Source: Lentimicrobiaceae bacterium (GTDB lineage: Bacteria > Bacteroidota > Bacteroidia > Bacteroidales > SKPS01). Taken from it: a stretch of 32,419 nt of DNA. Shown here piece after piece: positions 1 to 10,221 of this stretch. How positions within the stretch are numbered: position 1 is the first letter of the stretch; the number at the start of each line of letters is the position of its first letter. Made by a program: the position numbers and the translations under genes. The notes under the pieces were generated by a model. That model was not told the DNA's origin and did not search any database. It saw only the letters and a program-made list of their open reading frames with translations. The DNA lies in assembly GCA_007119395.1 (NCBI GenBank), contig SKPS01000153.1, positions 1 through 32,419 on the forward strand, in the 5' to 3' direction.

Positions 1-564
1 CCGGAGTCGATCGGGAAACTGCTTCCCGCACCATGGTCCGACGGCTTTGTAGCCATTGTGACTGGCGGTCGTTATGCTACAAAAATCTACCCCGCAGATC
101 TGCTGGCCGAGGTGGTGCGTCAACTACCCCTGCCCGTGGTTCTGTTGGGTGGACCCGAAGACCAACAAAGGGCTCAGGAAGTAACCAATGCCGCCCCGAA
201 ACAAAAGGTGCTGAACGGCTGCGGCTCTTTCTCCCTGCACGAATCAGCTATGGTCGTATCAAAAGCAAAACTGGTCATCACCAATGACACCGGATTGATG
301 CATATCGCCGCCGCCTTCGGGAAAAAAATAATCTCTGTCTGGGGAAACACTGTGCCTCAGTTCGGCATGTACCCCTACATGCCCCATAAACCTTCACACT
401 ACAGTAAAATCGTCGAAGTAAAGGGGCTCCCCTGCAGACCCTGCAGCAAAATCGGATACCAACAATGCCCCGAAAAACACTTCAGTTGCATGCATGAAAT
501 CAAACCCAACACCATCACAGAAACCGCATTACAGATGCTGGGCCACAAGCATGAACACCCGTGA
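1..564 (+). CDS. Glycosyltransferase family 9 (ADP-heptose:LPS heptosyltransferase-like), C-terminal part; 5' end outside window
   Basis: Frame 1 is open from base 1 (PESIGKLLPAPWSDGFVAIVTGGRYATK...). Typical GT9 motif TNDTGLMHIAAAFGKKIISVWGNT. The GTG start at 58 in the ORF track is internal. Confidence 0.85.
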   Translation, partial: PESIGKLLPAPWSDGFVAIVTGGRYATKIYPADLLAEVVRQLPLPVVLLGGPEDQQRAQEVTNAAPKQKVLNGCGSFSLHESAMVVSKAKLVITNDTGLMHIAAAFGKKIISVWGNTVPQFGMYPYMPHKPSHYSKIVEVKGLPCRPCSKIGYQQCPEKHFSCMHEIKPNTITETALQMLGHKHEHP

Positions 565-591
565 CCTCAACAGATTGATGGCACTTCCTGA

Positions 592-1230
592 CTATAAAAA
601 TGAATTGTTGAGCCGCTCGAATCCAATGGTTGACTTTGGGCCATGACCGGGGTAGATCACGTAATCATCATCATATACCAATACCTTCTCCCTCACCGAA
701 CGTAACAATACCTCCAGACTACCGGTTGGCAAATCGGTTCTCCCGATGCTGAGCTGAAAGAGCAGGTCGCCGGTAACAATCCACTTCCCCGCTTCATGCA
801 CCAGACATACGCTGCCGTCGGCATGACCCGGAGTGTAGAGTACCCCTATCTTTTCACCTCCCAACATCAACTCATCTCCATCCTCAATAAACTCCTCAGG
901 GACAACCAGTTCATCGATTTCAAAACCGAACGAAAGGGCATGCGCAGCCATGTGATCGTAGAAAGGAAGCCCTGCCCGATGAATAACAGGCTTGAGTCCA
1001 TACTTACGATACATAAAACCAGTGCCCAGCACATGGTCAACGTGGCTGTGTGTGTTCACAATCCGCTCTACATTCAAACCATTGTCGGCTAAAAAGGCGG
1101 CGAGATGGTTTTGTTCCTGTTGCGAATAACACGCAGGATCCACCACAATACACTTACCCTTATCATCATAAATGACATAGGTGTTTACTTGAAAAGCATT
1201 GTAAACCAATGTTTTAATATTTAACGCCAT
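592..1230 (-). CDS. MBL-fold metallo-hydrolase (glyoxalase II-like)
   Basis: Motif THSHVDHVLGTG, then TPGHADGSVCLV, VTGDLLF, YPGHGP; 212 aa. Confidence 0.9.
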   Translation of the reverse strand: MALNIKTLVYNAFQVNTYVIYDDKGKCIVVDPACYSQQEQNHLAAFLADNGLNVERIVNTHSHVDHVLGTGFMYRKYGLKPVIHRAGLPFYDHMAAHALSFGFEIDELVVPEEFIEDGDELMLGGEKIGVLYTPGHADGSVCLVHEAGKWIVTGDLLFQLSIGRTDLPTGSLEVLLRSVREKVLVYDDDYVIYPGHGPKSTIGFERLNNSFL

Positions 1231-1331
1231 AGTGTGTTAGTTTGAGCACAAGGTATAAAAAAAAAGAAAAAGTATGGTTTGCATCAGATAACGGTTTACA
1301 TTTGTAGGAAAGAAATAAACAAAACACGGTT

Positions 1332-2045
1332 ATGTCGAAGAGGGATGCATTTTTTAAGATGACGTATGGCTTGTACCTGATCAGTTGTACTGATGGTGAG
1401 GAGCACAATGCCTACATTGCAAACACGGCGTTTCAGGTTTCCAGCCAACCACCCCGATTTGCGATCAGTTGTCACAAAGAGAACTACTCATCACCTATGA
1501 TTGAGCGGGGCAAGGCGTTTGGTATATCGGTACTTCAGCAGGATACGCCATTGGAGTTTATCCAGCGTTATGGTTATCAGAGTGCCCACAAAGAGAAGAA
1601 GTTCGGTAGGTTGAATTACAAGCGTGGCAAAACGGGTGTGCCGGTGGTATACGATTATTCAGTGGCCTATTTCGAGTGTCGTTTGGTTGAGCAGGTTGAC
1701 GTTGGCACCCACTGGTTATTCATTGGGGAGTTGGTTGATTATGGTATGTTGAGCCGACTGGATGAGCCGTTGGATTACGCTTGGTACCGCAGGGAGCACA
1801 AAGCAGCCTCACCTTCGAAGGCGCCCACCTATGTGCCTGAAGAGGGGGAGGCGATGCCAGGTTCTGAGGTTCTGCAAGGTGCACCTTACGCTTGTGGGGT
1901 ATGTGAATATGTGTACAACCCGGCACGTGGTGATGTGGCGGCCGGTGTGTCTCCGGGTACTCCCTTTGAAGACCTTCCCCACGACTGGGTATGCCCCGTT
2001 TGCGGCGCAGGGAAGATGGTCTTCACAGAGACGGCTGTAGGTTAG
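1332..2045 (+). CDS. Flavin reductase-like FMN-binding domain fused to C-terminal rubredoxin (high-molecular-weight rubredoxin/Hrb type)
   Basis: N-terminus [19 protein letters not shown]...[23 protein letters not shown] is flavin-reductase-like. C-terminus [16 protein letters not shown]...[15 protein letters not shown] is a rubredoxin with CxxC...CPxCG. Confidence 0.88.
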   Translation: MSKRDAFFKMTYGLYLISCTDGEEHNAYIANTAFQVSSQPPRFAISCHKENYSSPMIERGKAFGISVLQQDTPLEFIQRYGYQSAHKEKKFGRLNYKRGKTGVPVVYDYSVAYFECRLVEQVDVGTHWLFIGELVDYGMLSRLDEPLDYAWYRREHKAASPSKAPTYVPEEGEAMPGSEVLQGAPYACGVCEYVYNPARGDVAAGVSPGTPFEDLPHDWVCPVCGAGKMVFTETAVG

Positions 2046-3262
2046 TCGGTCAGCCCGTTTTTGGTCACAATGCTCAGGGTGTCACGCGCAATCACCAGCT
2101 CCTCATTGGTGGTGATCACCATGGCTGTTTTGGCCGAACCGGGCCTGGTGAGAATCTCATCCTTGCCGCGCATTCCATGATTCTTCTGTGTGTCAAAGTC
2201 AATGCCCAGGTATGTAAGCCCTGTGGCTACCTTCTCACGTACCCCTGAATCGTTTTCTCCAATACCACCGGTAAAAATCAACAGGTCTACACCATCCATC
2301 ACCGCGGCATAAGCACCTACATACTTTTTCACCCGATGGCAATACATATCTTGTGCAAGCGTTGCCTGTGGATCTGCTTCCTTCTCAATGGCCGTCTCAA
2401 TGTCACGCATATCATAGGAAATACCATAGATACCCAGTACTCCGCTCTTTTTGTTGAACAGATTGTTCACCTCCTGAATGGAGAGGTTCTCTTTTTCCAT
2501 CAGATAGAGCACAACCCCGATATCGAGGTCACCGGTACGGGTACCCATCATCAACCCTTCAATGGGGGTAAAGCCCATGGACGTCTCAACAGATTTCCCT
2601 TTGTCAATGGCAGCAACCGATGCTCCATTGCCAAGGTGGCAGGTGATAATCTTTAACTCCTCCCAGTTTTTCCCAAGGATATCGCATGCTTTCTGGGCTA
2701 CGAATTTATGGCTGGTTCCGTGGAAACCATAACGGCGGATGTTGTACTTTTCGTAATACTCGTAAGGAATGCCATAGAGATAGGCATGTTTTGGCATGGT
2801 CTGGTGGAAGGATGTGTCGAACACAGCTACCTGAGGCACTTCCGGAAGAATTTCATCGATGGAGAGGATCCCTTTAAGGTTAGCCGGATTGTGTAATGGA
2901 GCCAGCTCACAACACTTTTCAATGTCTTGTTTGACCCGTTCGTTCACGCGAACGCTGCTCTTGAAGTTTTCACCACCATGAGCTACACGATGACCTACCG
3001 CTGTGATTTCCTCCTTGGCTTTAATGACGCCTTGTACAGGGTGGACAAGGATTTCCAGGATGAGGTTGATACCTGTTTGGTGATCGGGAATATCTTTCAC
3101 CATGTTGAACTTGTCGCGGTTCTTTGCCCTGTGGTTCAGTTCAGCGCAATTCATGCCAATTCTTTCCACGATCCCTTTGGCAAGCAAATCTGCTTCGTGC
3201 GACATATCGATCAATTGGTACTTGATAGAAGAGCTGCCACAATTCAGTACTAAGATTTTCAT
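2042..3262 (-). CDS. ackA: Acetate kinase
   Basis: [60 protein letters not shown]; 406 aa. Confidence 0.97.
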   Translation of the reverse strand: MKILVLNCGSSSIKYQLIDMSHEADLLAKGIVERIGMNCAELNHRAKNRDKFNMVKDIPDHQTGINLILEILVHPVQGVIKAKEEITAVGHRVAHGGENFKSSVRVNERVKQDIEKCCELAPLHNPANLKGILSIDEILPEVPQVAVFDTSFHQTMPKHAYLYGIPYEYYEKYNIRRYGFHGTSHKFVAQKACDILGKNWEELKIITCHLGNGASVAAIDKGKSVETSMGFTPIEGLMMGTRTGDLDIGVVLYLMEKENLSIQEVNNLFNKKSGVLGIYGISYDMRDIETAIEKEADPQATLAQDMYCHRVKKYVGAYAAVMDGVDLLIFTGGIGENDSGVREKVATGLTYLGIDFDTQKNHGMRGKDEILTRPGSAKTAMVITTNEELVIARDTLSIVTKNGLTD

Positions 3263-3306
3263 TTTTTCTGTTTAGGTTTACTGATATAATTTTGTGAAGG
3301 ATTGTT

Positions 3307-4311
3307 TTATTTTCCGGCGGCTTGGTTTGCCGTGATGGCAACTAAGTTTACGATATCGTCAACGGAACACCCTCTGGAGAGGTCGTTGATGGGTGCTGCC
3401 ATCCCTTGCAGTACGGGGCCTACAGCCTCTGCACCTGCAAGGCGTTGCACCAGTTTATAGGCGATATTTCCCACTTCCAGGGTGGGGAATACCAGCACAT
3501 TGGCTTTTCCGGCAATCTGGCTCTCGGGGGCTTTGCTTTTTCCAATTTTTTCCACGATCGCTGCATCAGCTTGCATCTCGCCATCAATCAGCAGATCGGG
3601 CGCCATTTCGCGTGCTATTTTTGTTGCTTCCACCACTTTGTCAACCATGGGATGGGAAGCGCTGCCCTTGGTGCTGAAACTCAGCATGGCAACCCTGGGC
3701 TCAATACCTGCAATGGCCTGTGCTGTACGTGCTGTGCTTACAGCAATCTGCGCCAGCTCGTCAGCCGTAGGATCAGGATGAACAGCACAGTCGGCAAAAA
3801 CCAGGATGCCCTGCTCACCCCATTGGGCATCGGGAAGTATCATGATAAACGCCCCTGATACCACACTGATGCCGGGGAGTGTTTTTACAATTTGAAATGC
3901 CGGCCTTAAAACATTGCCTGTGGCATTGGCAGCACCTGCTACTTCACCATCAGCATCACCGTTCTTGATCAACAGGGTGGCCAGATACAAAGGATCCTCC
4001 ACCTGCTGCAAGGCAACCTCACGTGTCATCCCCTTCTCCTTGCGTATGCCGTACAGCATGTCAGCATAAAACTCCTTCTTCGGATGATCTGCAGGGTCAA
4101 TGATCTCTGCAAGATGGATATGTGCCAAACCATGTGCCGCTGCCAAACCGTGAATCTCATCACGGTTACCCAGCAAAATAATCCGGGCAATCCCCTCGCC
4201 CAAGATAATATCAGCCGCTTTTAAGGTGCGTTCTTCTGTGCCTTCGGGTAATACAATACGTTTGTTTTGTGATGTTGCCCGCTCTCTGATGTCTTTTAAT
4301 AATTTGATCAT
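3307..4311 (-). CDS. pta: Phosphate acetyltransferase
   Basis: [33 protein letters not shown]..., [34 protein letters not shown]; 334 aa, directly upstream of ackA. Confidence 0.95.
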   Translation of the reverse strand: MIKLLKDIRERATSQNKRIVLPEGTEERTLKAADIILGEGIARIILLGNRDEIHGLAAAHGLAHIHLAEIIDPADHPKKEFYADMLYGIRKEKGMTREVALQQVEDPLYLATLLIKNGDADGEVAGAANATGNVLRPAFQIVKTLPGISVVSGAFIMILPDAQWGEQGILVFADCAVHPDPTADELAQIAVSTARTAQAIAGIEPRVAMLSFSTKGSASHPMVDKVVEATKIAREMAPDLLIDGEMQADAAIVEKIGKSKAPESQIAGKANVLVFPTLEVGNIAYKLVQRLAGAEAVGPVLQGMAAPINDLSRGCSVDDIVNLVAITANQAAGK

Positions 4312-4489
4312 ATCTCTTGTGTTTTATCAACCGACTGTCGGCTGCACACAAGAAGAGGTTCAGCGCGATGGCCGGGGGTGAAAAGAATCAATCTTTCAAT
4401 AAGTTGCGACATGCTGCCACAACACTCAATCGCACGGCAAAAATAGGCTGATTCTATGAATGTTCCTAATGAATTGAGGGATAAATTTC

Positions 4490-4553
4490 AAAAAAAAACA
4501 CCGGACACCGGCTGCACCCATTGAAAGGGGTGGCTTGAAGCCGGTGTCCGGTG
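4490..4553 (-). terminator. Rho-independent terminator downstream of the DUF2807 protein
   Basis: Perfect 15-bp inverted repeat CACCGGACACCGGCT (4499-4513) / AGCCGGTGTCCGGTG (4539-4553). A smaller CACCC/GGGTG hairpin lies in the loop. A run of T follows on the minus strand. Confidence 0.85.
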
Positions 4554-4589
4554 GCAATCACTGTGGTTTTGCCACTTATGATGTGTTGA

Positions 4590-6014
4590 TTAATTGAACC
4601 CGGTGAGCACAATGCCGAACGATGCAGCATAGACCTCCGGTCCTTTGTCTTTCTCGAAGAAGGGTAGCAGATTGTATTCGGCGAAAAAGTTGAGTCTGCC
4701 AAAGCCAATTCTGCCGGCTGCAGCTACACGGTAAGGGTTGAGATTGTACCTGTCTCGGGTCCGCTCACGAATGGTGGCACCGCCATCAGAATACTTCACC
4801 CGGGCAGAAGTACCCAAACGCAGTCCGAGGTTTACACCACCGGCAATATGAAATCGCTGACGGACAGGCCCTTTATTGGTCTGGAACTCCAGCATAAACG
4901 GAACCTTCAGGTAGGTTGCAGTTAGCTTGTTGCGCGATAGTTCAATGTCGTCGGAATGGTGCTGTATTACGGTTTTGCCATCCTTTTTTGCCAACCTGAT
5001 ATTCTCTTCAAAATGGTAGTTGTTGAACTCAAAGCCCATACCTGTAACGATGCCGAACTGCTGACGGATCAAAGGCAGATTGGTTTGAAGCAGGTTTACA
5101 TTCCATACCCGTGATGAAGGGATGTTCAGTGCAAGGGATTTGGCCTCCCCTTCAAGATTGAAACTCCCTTTGGAGGTCATAAACGTATTGATACCCAGTT
5201 CAAAACCCTCAAAATGACCATTAAATTTTCCTCTGCCCGACTCTCTGGTTTTTCTCGCTTCTTTTACCACTTCACGCACTTCCATCTCTTTGGCTTCACC
5301 TTCTATGGTCACGTCAATGGTTTCGTTCAACACCTGACTCAGACCGGAGGCCATGGAGGTTACATTCACTTCGTTGATGACAGGCTCTGAAACAAACACT
5401 ACCGAAGCCATGCCTGATACTCTGCCCTCAACCTTCTCTGTGACATTGAGCCTGCCTAATGTAGCACCTGTAAGTCTGATAGATGCCCGATTGATAACCA
5501 GACTATCGAAACGGGCCTGAGAAGCTCCGCCCAGCTCCAAAGTTAGGATCTCAGCAGTGCCCGATACAGTGGCTGTGGCAGCCCCCGTAAGCTTGGCTGT
5601 AAGGTCGGTGCTAACAATTGACATCGTTACGGTTGCAGCCCCTTTCGACTCTAAATGAAATGTGTCAGCAACAAAAGTGCCGATGCCAAGTGCTGTGGAC
5701 GCATCCTGAACTACAAGATGTTCCAGCGAAGGTGTGGTGATGCGCACCAACGCATCGTTGTCGCCACGCGCCGATAACCTTAACGACCCGTCTTGAACAG
5801 CACCTACCACTACACTTTTGCGGTCAGCCTCAGTCCCTTCCACTTGAAGCAAATATGACGAACCCTGGTGTAGCTCAACATTCAATGTGCCGGCAATGGT
5901 CAAACGACTAAATGGTGATACCTCATGCTCCTGCATATCCACCTGTGCGTAACTGGCAGTACCTATCAGTGTGAATAGCAATGAAACGATTAAAAATCTT
6001 ACTGTTGTTTTCAT
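4590..6014 (-). CDS. Secreted DUF2807 (GIN, head) domain plus C-terminal outer-membrane beta-barrel-like protein
   Basis: Signal peptide MKTTVRFLIVSLLFTLIGTASYAQ. Beta-repetitive FSRLTIAGTLNVELHQGSSYLLQVEGTE... is typical of DUF2807. C-terminus ends ...AASFGIVLTGFN, like a beta-barrel. Confidence 0.75.
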   Translation of the reverse strand: MKTTVRFLIVSLLFTLIGTASYAQVDMQEHEVSPFSRLTIAGTLNVELHQGSSYLLQVEGTEADRKSVVVGAVQDGSLRLSARGDNDALVRITTPSLEHLVVQDASTALGIGTFVADTFHLESKGAATVTMSIVSTDLTAKLTGAATATVSGTAEILTLELGGASQARFDSLVINRASIRLTGATLGRLNVTEKVEGRVSGMASVVFVSEPVINEVNVTSMASGLSQVLNETIDVTIEGEAKEMEVREVVKEARKTRESGRGKFNGHFEGFELGINTFMTSKGSFNLEGEAKSLALNIPSSRVWNVNLLQTNLPLIRQQFGIVTGMGFEFNNYHFEENIRLAKKDGKTVIQHHSDDIELSRNKLTATYLKVPFMLEFQTNKGPVRQRFHIAGGVNLGLRLGTSARVKYSDGGATIRERTRDRYNLNPYRVAAAGRIGFGRLNFFAEYNLLPFFEKDKGPEVYAASFGIVLTGFN

Positions 6015-6210
6015 CTTTGTTGTTTTTTTGTTGATTTATTTTCTCCTGAACGGATTCTAATTTTTCCGTGATAACCTGTTTTGTTTTTGTCGATGGTATG
6101 ACGGAGAAAGATCTTTTTTGTTACAGGAGATGAAAAAAAAATGAAGATTGGTGAAAAAATGAGGAGTATAGCCTCTTTGGTTATGTTGATTTTCCTTGGG
6201 CAATAAAAGA

Positions 6211-6258
6211 ATCGGGATGTGTTTGGGTAGTGTTTAAACCACTCACTCACATCCCGAT
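6211..6258 (-). terminator. Probable terminator hairpin downstream of the oadA-like gene
   Basis: Perfect 11-bp inverted repeat ATCGGGATGTG (6211-6221) / CACATCCCGAT (6248-6258), followed on the minus strand by TCTTTTATTG. Confidence 0.6.
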
Positions 6259-6350
6259 CAATGCCAGCCGTGTTTCAATATTGTTTGCAGTCCATGATCA
6301 CAAAACAGGCAATAGGTGTACTACCGTTTATGCCCCTGCAATCAGTGCAG

Positions 6351-8057
6351 TTAATCGTCGGTGCTCCAGTTATAACTGTAAAGGCCATCCAGCAGACGTT
6401 TCTTTTTCTCTTCATCAGAGAGCTTGTCGAAGGCTGCCTTTTCGGCGAGATGAGCTTCCACTTTCTTCATCTCTTCCTCATGAATCATTGCCCTGTACTC
6501 GCTCTCTTTCAGTTCTTGCAGGAACGTGGTGGCTACCTGAGGGAAAAGATCAAGCAACAACTCCTCTTTTTCGTTCTCTGCAAGTAACCTGTCACCGGCC
6601 TGATCCAGTTCGGGGTTTTCTGGCTTCTTGTAATTGTCAACGTTATAAGGGGTCTCTTCTCTGACACCACAAATCATCTCCCTGAAGTCGGGATCTATCT
6701 CTATGGGTGTTTTCCCATATTCACCTTTGACCAGGCTTACAAACTGATTGTTTTTGGTGGTGTAGGGCTTCTGCTTTTTGTTTTCGTCGATAACATAATT
6801 AACGGCCTGAACACCAACAATTTGAGAGGTTGGGGTTACCAATGGGGGGCACCCTGCAGCCAGTCGCACCACTGGTACCACTTCAAGAACCCTTGACATG
6901 AGATGATCGAGCTTGAGTTGTTTGAGCTGTGATATCATGTTGGTGTACATTCCACCGGGTATTTCTGCTTTTTTTACCTCTTCGTTGGGTTCGGGCAGGC
7001 CAAACCAACGTTCAATTGCCTGGGTAGCTTCCAGCAGCTTCTCTTCGTCATTTTTTCCGGCAAATTCTATTGCCTGGTCGAACAGTTGGTCTATTTCCGG
7101 GGGCAGTGTGTCTTTGGTAAGATCGAAGGTGCGGGGCAATTCGTAGTTGTCAATGTCTCCCATCTCTTTGCGGATCTCGCCGAGTTGTTCGTTGATGGTA
7201 GCGATCACGTTAACATTCACGCCGGTATCAACGCCCAATTTATTGCAGAAGAGTTGTATTATTTCGAATGATGGGGCAGCGGGGCCTCCGCTGAAGTTAA
7301 GGATGGATGTGTCAACGATATCTACTCCATTCATGATGGCCACCAGAGTGGATGCCAATCCGTAGCCGGGCGTACAGTGGGTGTGAAAGTCGATCGGGAT
7401 TTTCAGTTCCGCTTTCATTCTGGAGATGATTTTGGCTGCCTGACGCGGAGGAACGAGGCCTGCCATGTCTTTGATGGTGATCATATCGGCACCCATTGCT
7501 TCCAGCTCTTTGGCTTTGTTGACAAAGTAATCGGTTCGGAAGATTCTGCGGGGCACCTTTTTCATCTGCCAGAAGGCTTTTGCTCTTTCGCGCAGTGTGA
7601 ATTTGGGGTCAATGGTGTAACAGACACAACAGTCGGCAATACCTCCATTCTCTTTCACATATCCAATAGTTGACCGGATATTGCTGGTGTCATTGAGTGC
7701 ATCAAATATTCGCATGATGGAAATGCCTGATTGCACTGCATGACGGTTGAACCCCTCAATTACGCTTTCGGGATATGGATTGTATCCAAAGAGGTTTCTG
7801 CCTCGGGATAAGGCGGTTAGTTTGCTGACGCTTCCCACTTCACGATGAATGCTTTCGAGCCGGTGCCAGGGGTTCTCCTTCAGGAACCGCATAATGGCAT
7901 CCGGTACTGCGCCACCCCATACTTCCATGGCATAAAATCCTGCTTCCTTATAATAGGGCAACACACGGTCAACCTGATTCTGATTCATTCTGGTGGCAAA
8001 CAACGACTGCTGCCCATCCCTCAGTGTCAAATCCCTTATTTTTAATGTTTTGTTCAT
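6351..8057 (-). CDS. Biotin-dependent carboxyltransferase alpha subunit (oxaloacetate decarboxylase alpha / pyruvate carboxylase subunit B / transcarboxylase 5S type), without a biotinyl domain
   Basis: MNKTLKIRDLTLRDGQQSLFATRM...YAMEVWGGAVPDAIMRFL; KDMAGLVPP; FHTHCTPGYG. Ends ...LLDGLYSYNWSTDD with no MKM biotin site. Start taken at MNKTLK rather than at 8087. Confidence 0.9.
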   Translation of the reverse strand: MNKTLKIRDLTLRDGQQSLFATRMNQNQVDRVLPYYKEAGFYAMEVWGGAVPDAIMRFLKENPWHRLESIHREVGSVSKLTALSRGRNLFGYNPYPESVIEGFNRHAVQSGISIMRIFDALNDTSNIRSTIGYVKENGGIADCCVCYTIDPKFTLRERAKAFWQMKKVPRRIFRTDYFVNKAKELEAMGADMITIKDMAGLVPPRQAAKIISRMKAELKIPIDFHTHCTPGYGLASTLVAIMNGVDIVDTSILNFSGGPAAPSFEIIQLFCNKLGVDTGVNVNVIATINEQLGEIRKEMGDIDNYELPRTFDLTKDTLPPEIDQLFDQAIEFAGKNDEEKLLEATQAIERWFGLPEPNEEVKKAEIPGGMYTNMISQLKQLKLDHLMSRVLEVVPVVRLAAGCPPLVTPTSQIVGVQAVNYVIDENKKQKPYTTKNNQFVSLVKGEYGKTPIEIDPDFREMICGVREETPYNVDNYKKPENPELDQAGDRLLAENEKEELLLDLFPQVATTFLQELKESEYRAMIHEEEMKKVEAHLAEKAAFDKLSDEEKKKRLLDGLYSYNWSTDD

Positions 8058-8158
8058 GATAAACTTTAATTGGTTTAACAGTTCCAATGATTCTGTGCCG
8101 CCCCCGTATTAACGGCACAGAGGCAAGAGGCATCAAAAAAAGCCTTCTTTACCAAGTG

Positions 8159-8189
8159 CAAAGATAAGATAATCAAATATACAATTCAA
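8159..8189 (-). promoter_or_regulatory. Candidate Bacteroidetes-type promoter for the oadA-like gene
   Basis: On the minus strand, TTG then 20 nt then TATCTTTG (matches TAnnTTTG) at 8166-8159, upstream of the 8057 start. Confidence 0.45.
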
Positions 8190-8205
8190 GTAATAAATTG
8201 TTTAA

Positions 8206-10221
8206 TCACTCACCGGGTAAGTCTGTGCCGGTGTTCAGGGGATTTTGTATTGGAGGTATGTGGTGTTTTTTGCCCAGCCAACGGATTATGCCATAAGCGA
8301 TGGCTGTTGAAATGGCAAATGCCGCCAATGGGTGTAATCCATATGATGTGGGGATGATTCCTGCTGCCATTGCGATGGTTCCGGTAGTGAGCGCGTAGGG
8401 CAACTGTGTTTTCACGTGGTCGATATGGTTGCATTGGGTGGCCAGCGAGCTCAATATTGTAGTATCGGATATGGGTGAGCAGTGGTCACCCATGACGGCT
8501 CCTGCGAGCACTGATGCCACGGTAGCATGGAACAGCATCATGGATGTGGGTTGATCCAACTGAAATTCGAAAAACAGGTTCCAAGAGGTGGGGAGCAGGA
8601 GTGGGAACAGGATGGCCATTGTACTCCACGAAGAGCCGGTGCTGAAGGCGACGCCGGCGGCCAGCAAAAAGGTGAGCAGCGGGATAAGGCGTGGGGTGAT
8701 CTCAGATGCGATCATCACATGCGACAAGTATTCGGCTGTGTGCAGATGCCTGGTGACCATGGCCAGTGCCCAGGCCAGTACCAGAATCAGCATGGCATGC
8801 AGCATCGTCTTGAACCCCTCTACCATCCCTTCGGTCACCTTCTGTAGCGAGAGCAGCTTTTGTGACACTGTGAGCAGGATGGCAAGAAGCAGTCCGCTGA
8901 AAGATGCCCAAAGCAACGCCCTGAAGGTGTCGGCCTGACCAATGATTTCTGACAGATTGGAGGCCAGTCCGAGTTGTGGCTGCCAGGCAGTGTGCTCCAT
9001 TCCTGTGATAATCAGTCCTGTAAAAGCTCCGGTAATCACCGTTATAACGGGCAACAGAGCATTCACTGCGCGAGGTTTGGAGTGCTTCGCTTCACCCATC
9101 GCTGTTGCCGGGTTATGATGGGATGCGGGGTCTTCTTCGGCAGATGATTCCGGTGTTGTCTGAAGGAGTGTTCGCTGTTCGGCATGGTACATGGCTCCAT
9201 AATCACGGCCACTCCATATCAGCATCACCACAAACAGCAACGTGAGGAATGGGTAGAATGCGTATCCCAATGAGCCCATAAAGATGGCATAGGGGCTTGC
9301 TTCTATGGCGGGGGCCGTTCCTGCGGCAATCACCTCCAGGGCATCTTTGATATAGCTTAGTTCGGCGCCGATCCAAGTGGTGATAAAGGCCACTGCGGCC
9401 ACCGGTGCAGCAGTTGAGTCAACCACATAGCTCAGCTTTTCCCGTGAAATACGCATCCGGTCACTCAATGGGCGCATGGTGTTGCCAACCACCAACGTAT
9501 TGGCATAGTCATCAAAAAAAAGAACCAGCCCCATCAACCAAGTCGACAAAAGGGTTGAGCGCCGGGTGCCGGCAACCTTCATTATGAGCAATACCACCCC
9601 TTTCATTCCGCCATTCAGGGTGATGACATGAACCATTCCTCCGATCATCAATGAGAAAACGATGATTGAGACATGGTCGCTGCTGGTCATGGTAGCCACG
9701 ATGTAGGTGTCTATGATGCGTAGCAGTCCGACGCCTGCTGCTGTAATGATCGTGTGGCCGCCATACCATGCGATCATCCAGGTGCCTGATAACAGTCCCA
9801 GAATCAAGGCAGAAAACACCTCTCTGAAGAATAGAGCCCACGCAATCGCTAACAGGGGTGGTATCAGCCCGTACCAGAGAGGGATGGCTCTTCCGGTGGA
9901 GGAGTGGTGTGTGTTGTTTACGATGATGGTCACCGGTTGATGTGCTGCTGGAATGAAAGGGATGAGGTGAGCACTGAGTGTGGAGTCTGCGGCGATTTCA
10001 AAGGCATCCTCACCAACGATCACGGAAAAGTGCCCATGGTATCTATCGGGTGTCAGAACCTCTGCCGCTGTTTCAACACCGGCAACCATGATGGCGGGGA
10101 ACAGCACCTCATGCTTCTCTTGATATTGGTTCGAGGGGGGCGTTCCACACGAAGAGAGGACGATGAGAACCGTTATGATGAGAGCCAATGCCGGCAGAAG
10201 CCTTGACACGTTGGGTCTCAT
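8206..10221 (-). CDS. NhaC-family Na+/H+ antiporter with lipobox-like N-terminus and extra extracytoplasmic segment
   Basis: Polytopic core GRAIPLWYGLIPPLLAIAWALFFREVFSALILGLLSGTW..., FFDDYANTLVVGNTMRPLSDR, MGDHCSPISDTTILSS. N-terminus LIVLSSCGTPPSNQYQ. Confidence 0.85.
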   Translation of the reverse strand: MRPNVSRLLPALALIITVLIVLSSCGTPPSNQYQEKHEVLFPAIMVAGVETAAEVLTPDRYHGHFSVIVGEDAFEIAADSTLSAHLIPFIPAAHQPVTIIVNNTHHSSTGRAIPLWYGLIPPLLAIAWALFFREVFSALILGLLSGTWMIAWYGGHTIITAAGVGLLRIIDTYIVATMTSSDHVSIIVFSLMIGGMVHVITLNGGMKGVVLLIMKVAGTRRSTLLSTWLMGLVLFFDDYANTLVVGNTMRPLSDRMRISREKLSYVVDSTAAPVAAVAFITTWIGAELSYIKDALEVIAAGTAPAIEASPYAIFMGSLGYAFYPFLTLLFVVMLIWSGRDYGAMYHAEQRTLLQTTPESSAEEDPASHHNPATAMGEAKHSKPRAVNALLPVITVITGAFTGLIITGMEHTAWQPQLGLASNLSEIIGQADTFRALLWASFSGLLLAILLTVSQKLLSLQKVTEGMVEGFKTMLHAMLILVLAWALAMVTRHLHTAEYLSHVMIASEITPRLIPLLTFLLAAGVAFSTGSSWSTMAILFPLLLPTSWNLFFEFQLDQPTSMMLFHATVASVLAGAVMGDHCSPISDTTILSSLATQCNHIDHVKTQLPYALTTGTIAMAAGIIPTSYGLHPLAAFAISTAIAYGIIRWLGKKHHIPPIQNPLNTGTDLPGE

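Noticed and set aside
33-287. 84-aa ORF on + strand
   Set aside because: Out-of-frame shadow of the GT9 gene, which has clear family motifs in frame 1.
1214-1408. 64-aa minus ORF between the MBL and flavin reductase genes
   Set aside because: Overlaps both starts and the promoter region; no homology signal.
6011-6250. 79-aa minus ORF upstream of the DUF2807 gene
   Set aside because: AT-rich intergenic translation (FFYCPRKINITKEAILLIFSPIFIFFSSP); overlaps the terminator hairpin.
6230-6664. 144-aa + ORF over the 3' end of the oadA-like gene
   Set aside because: Shadow of the coding minus strand; no domain signal.
9512-9841. 109-aa minus ORF (and other 60-150 aa ORFs) inside NhaC, dxs, pta and mmdA
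   Set aside because: Low-complexity, His/Arg-rich alternate-frame translations of strong genes.
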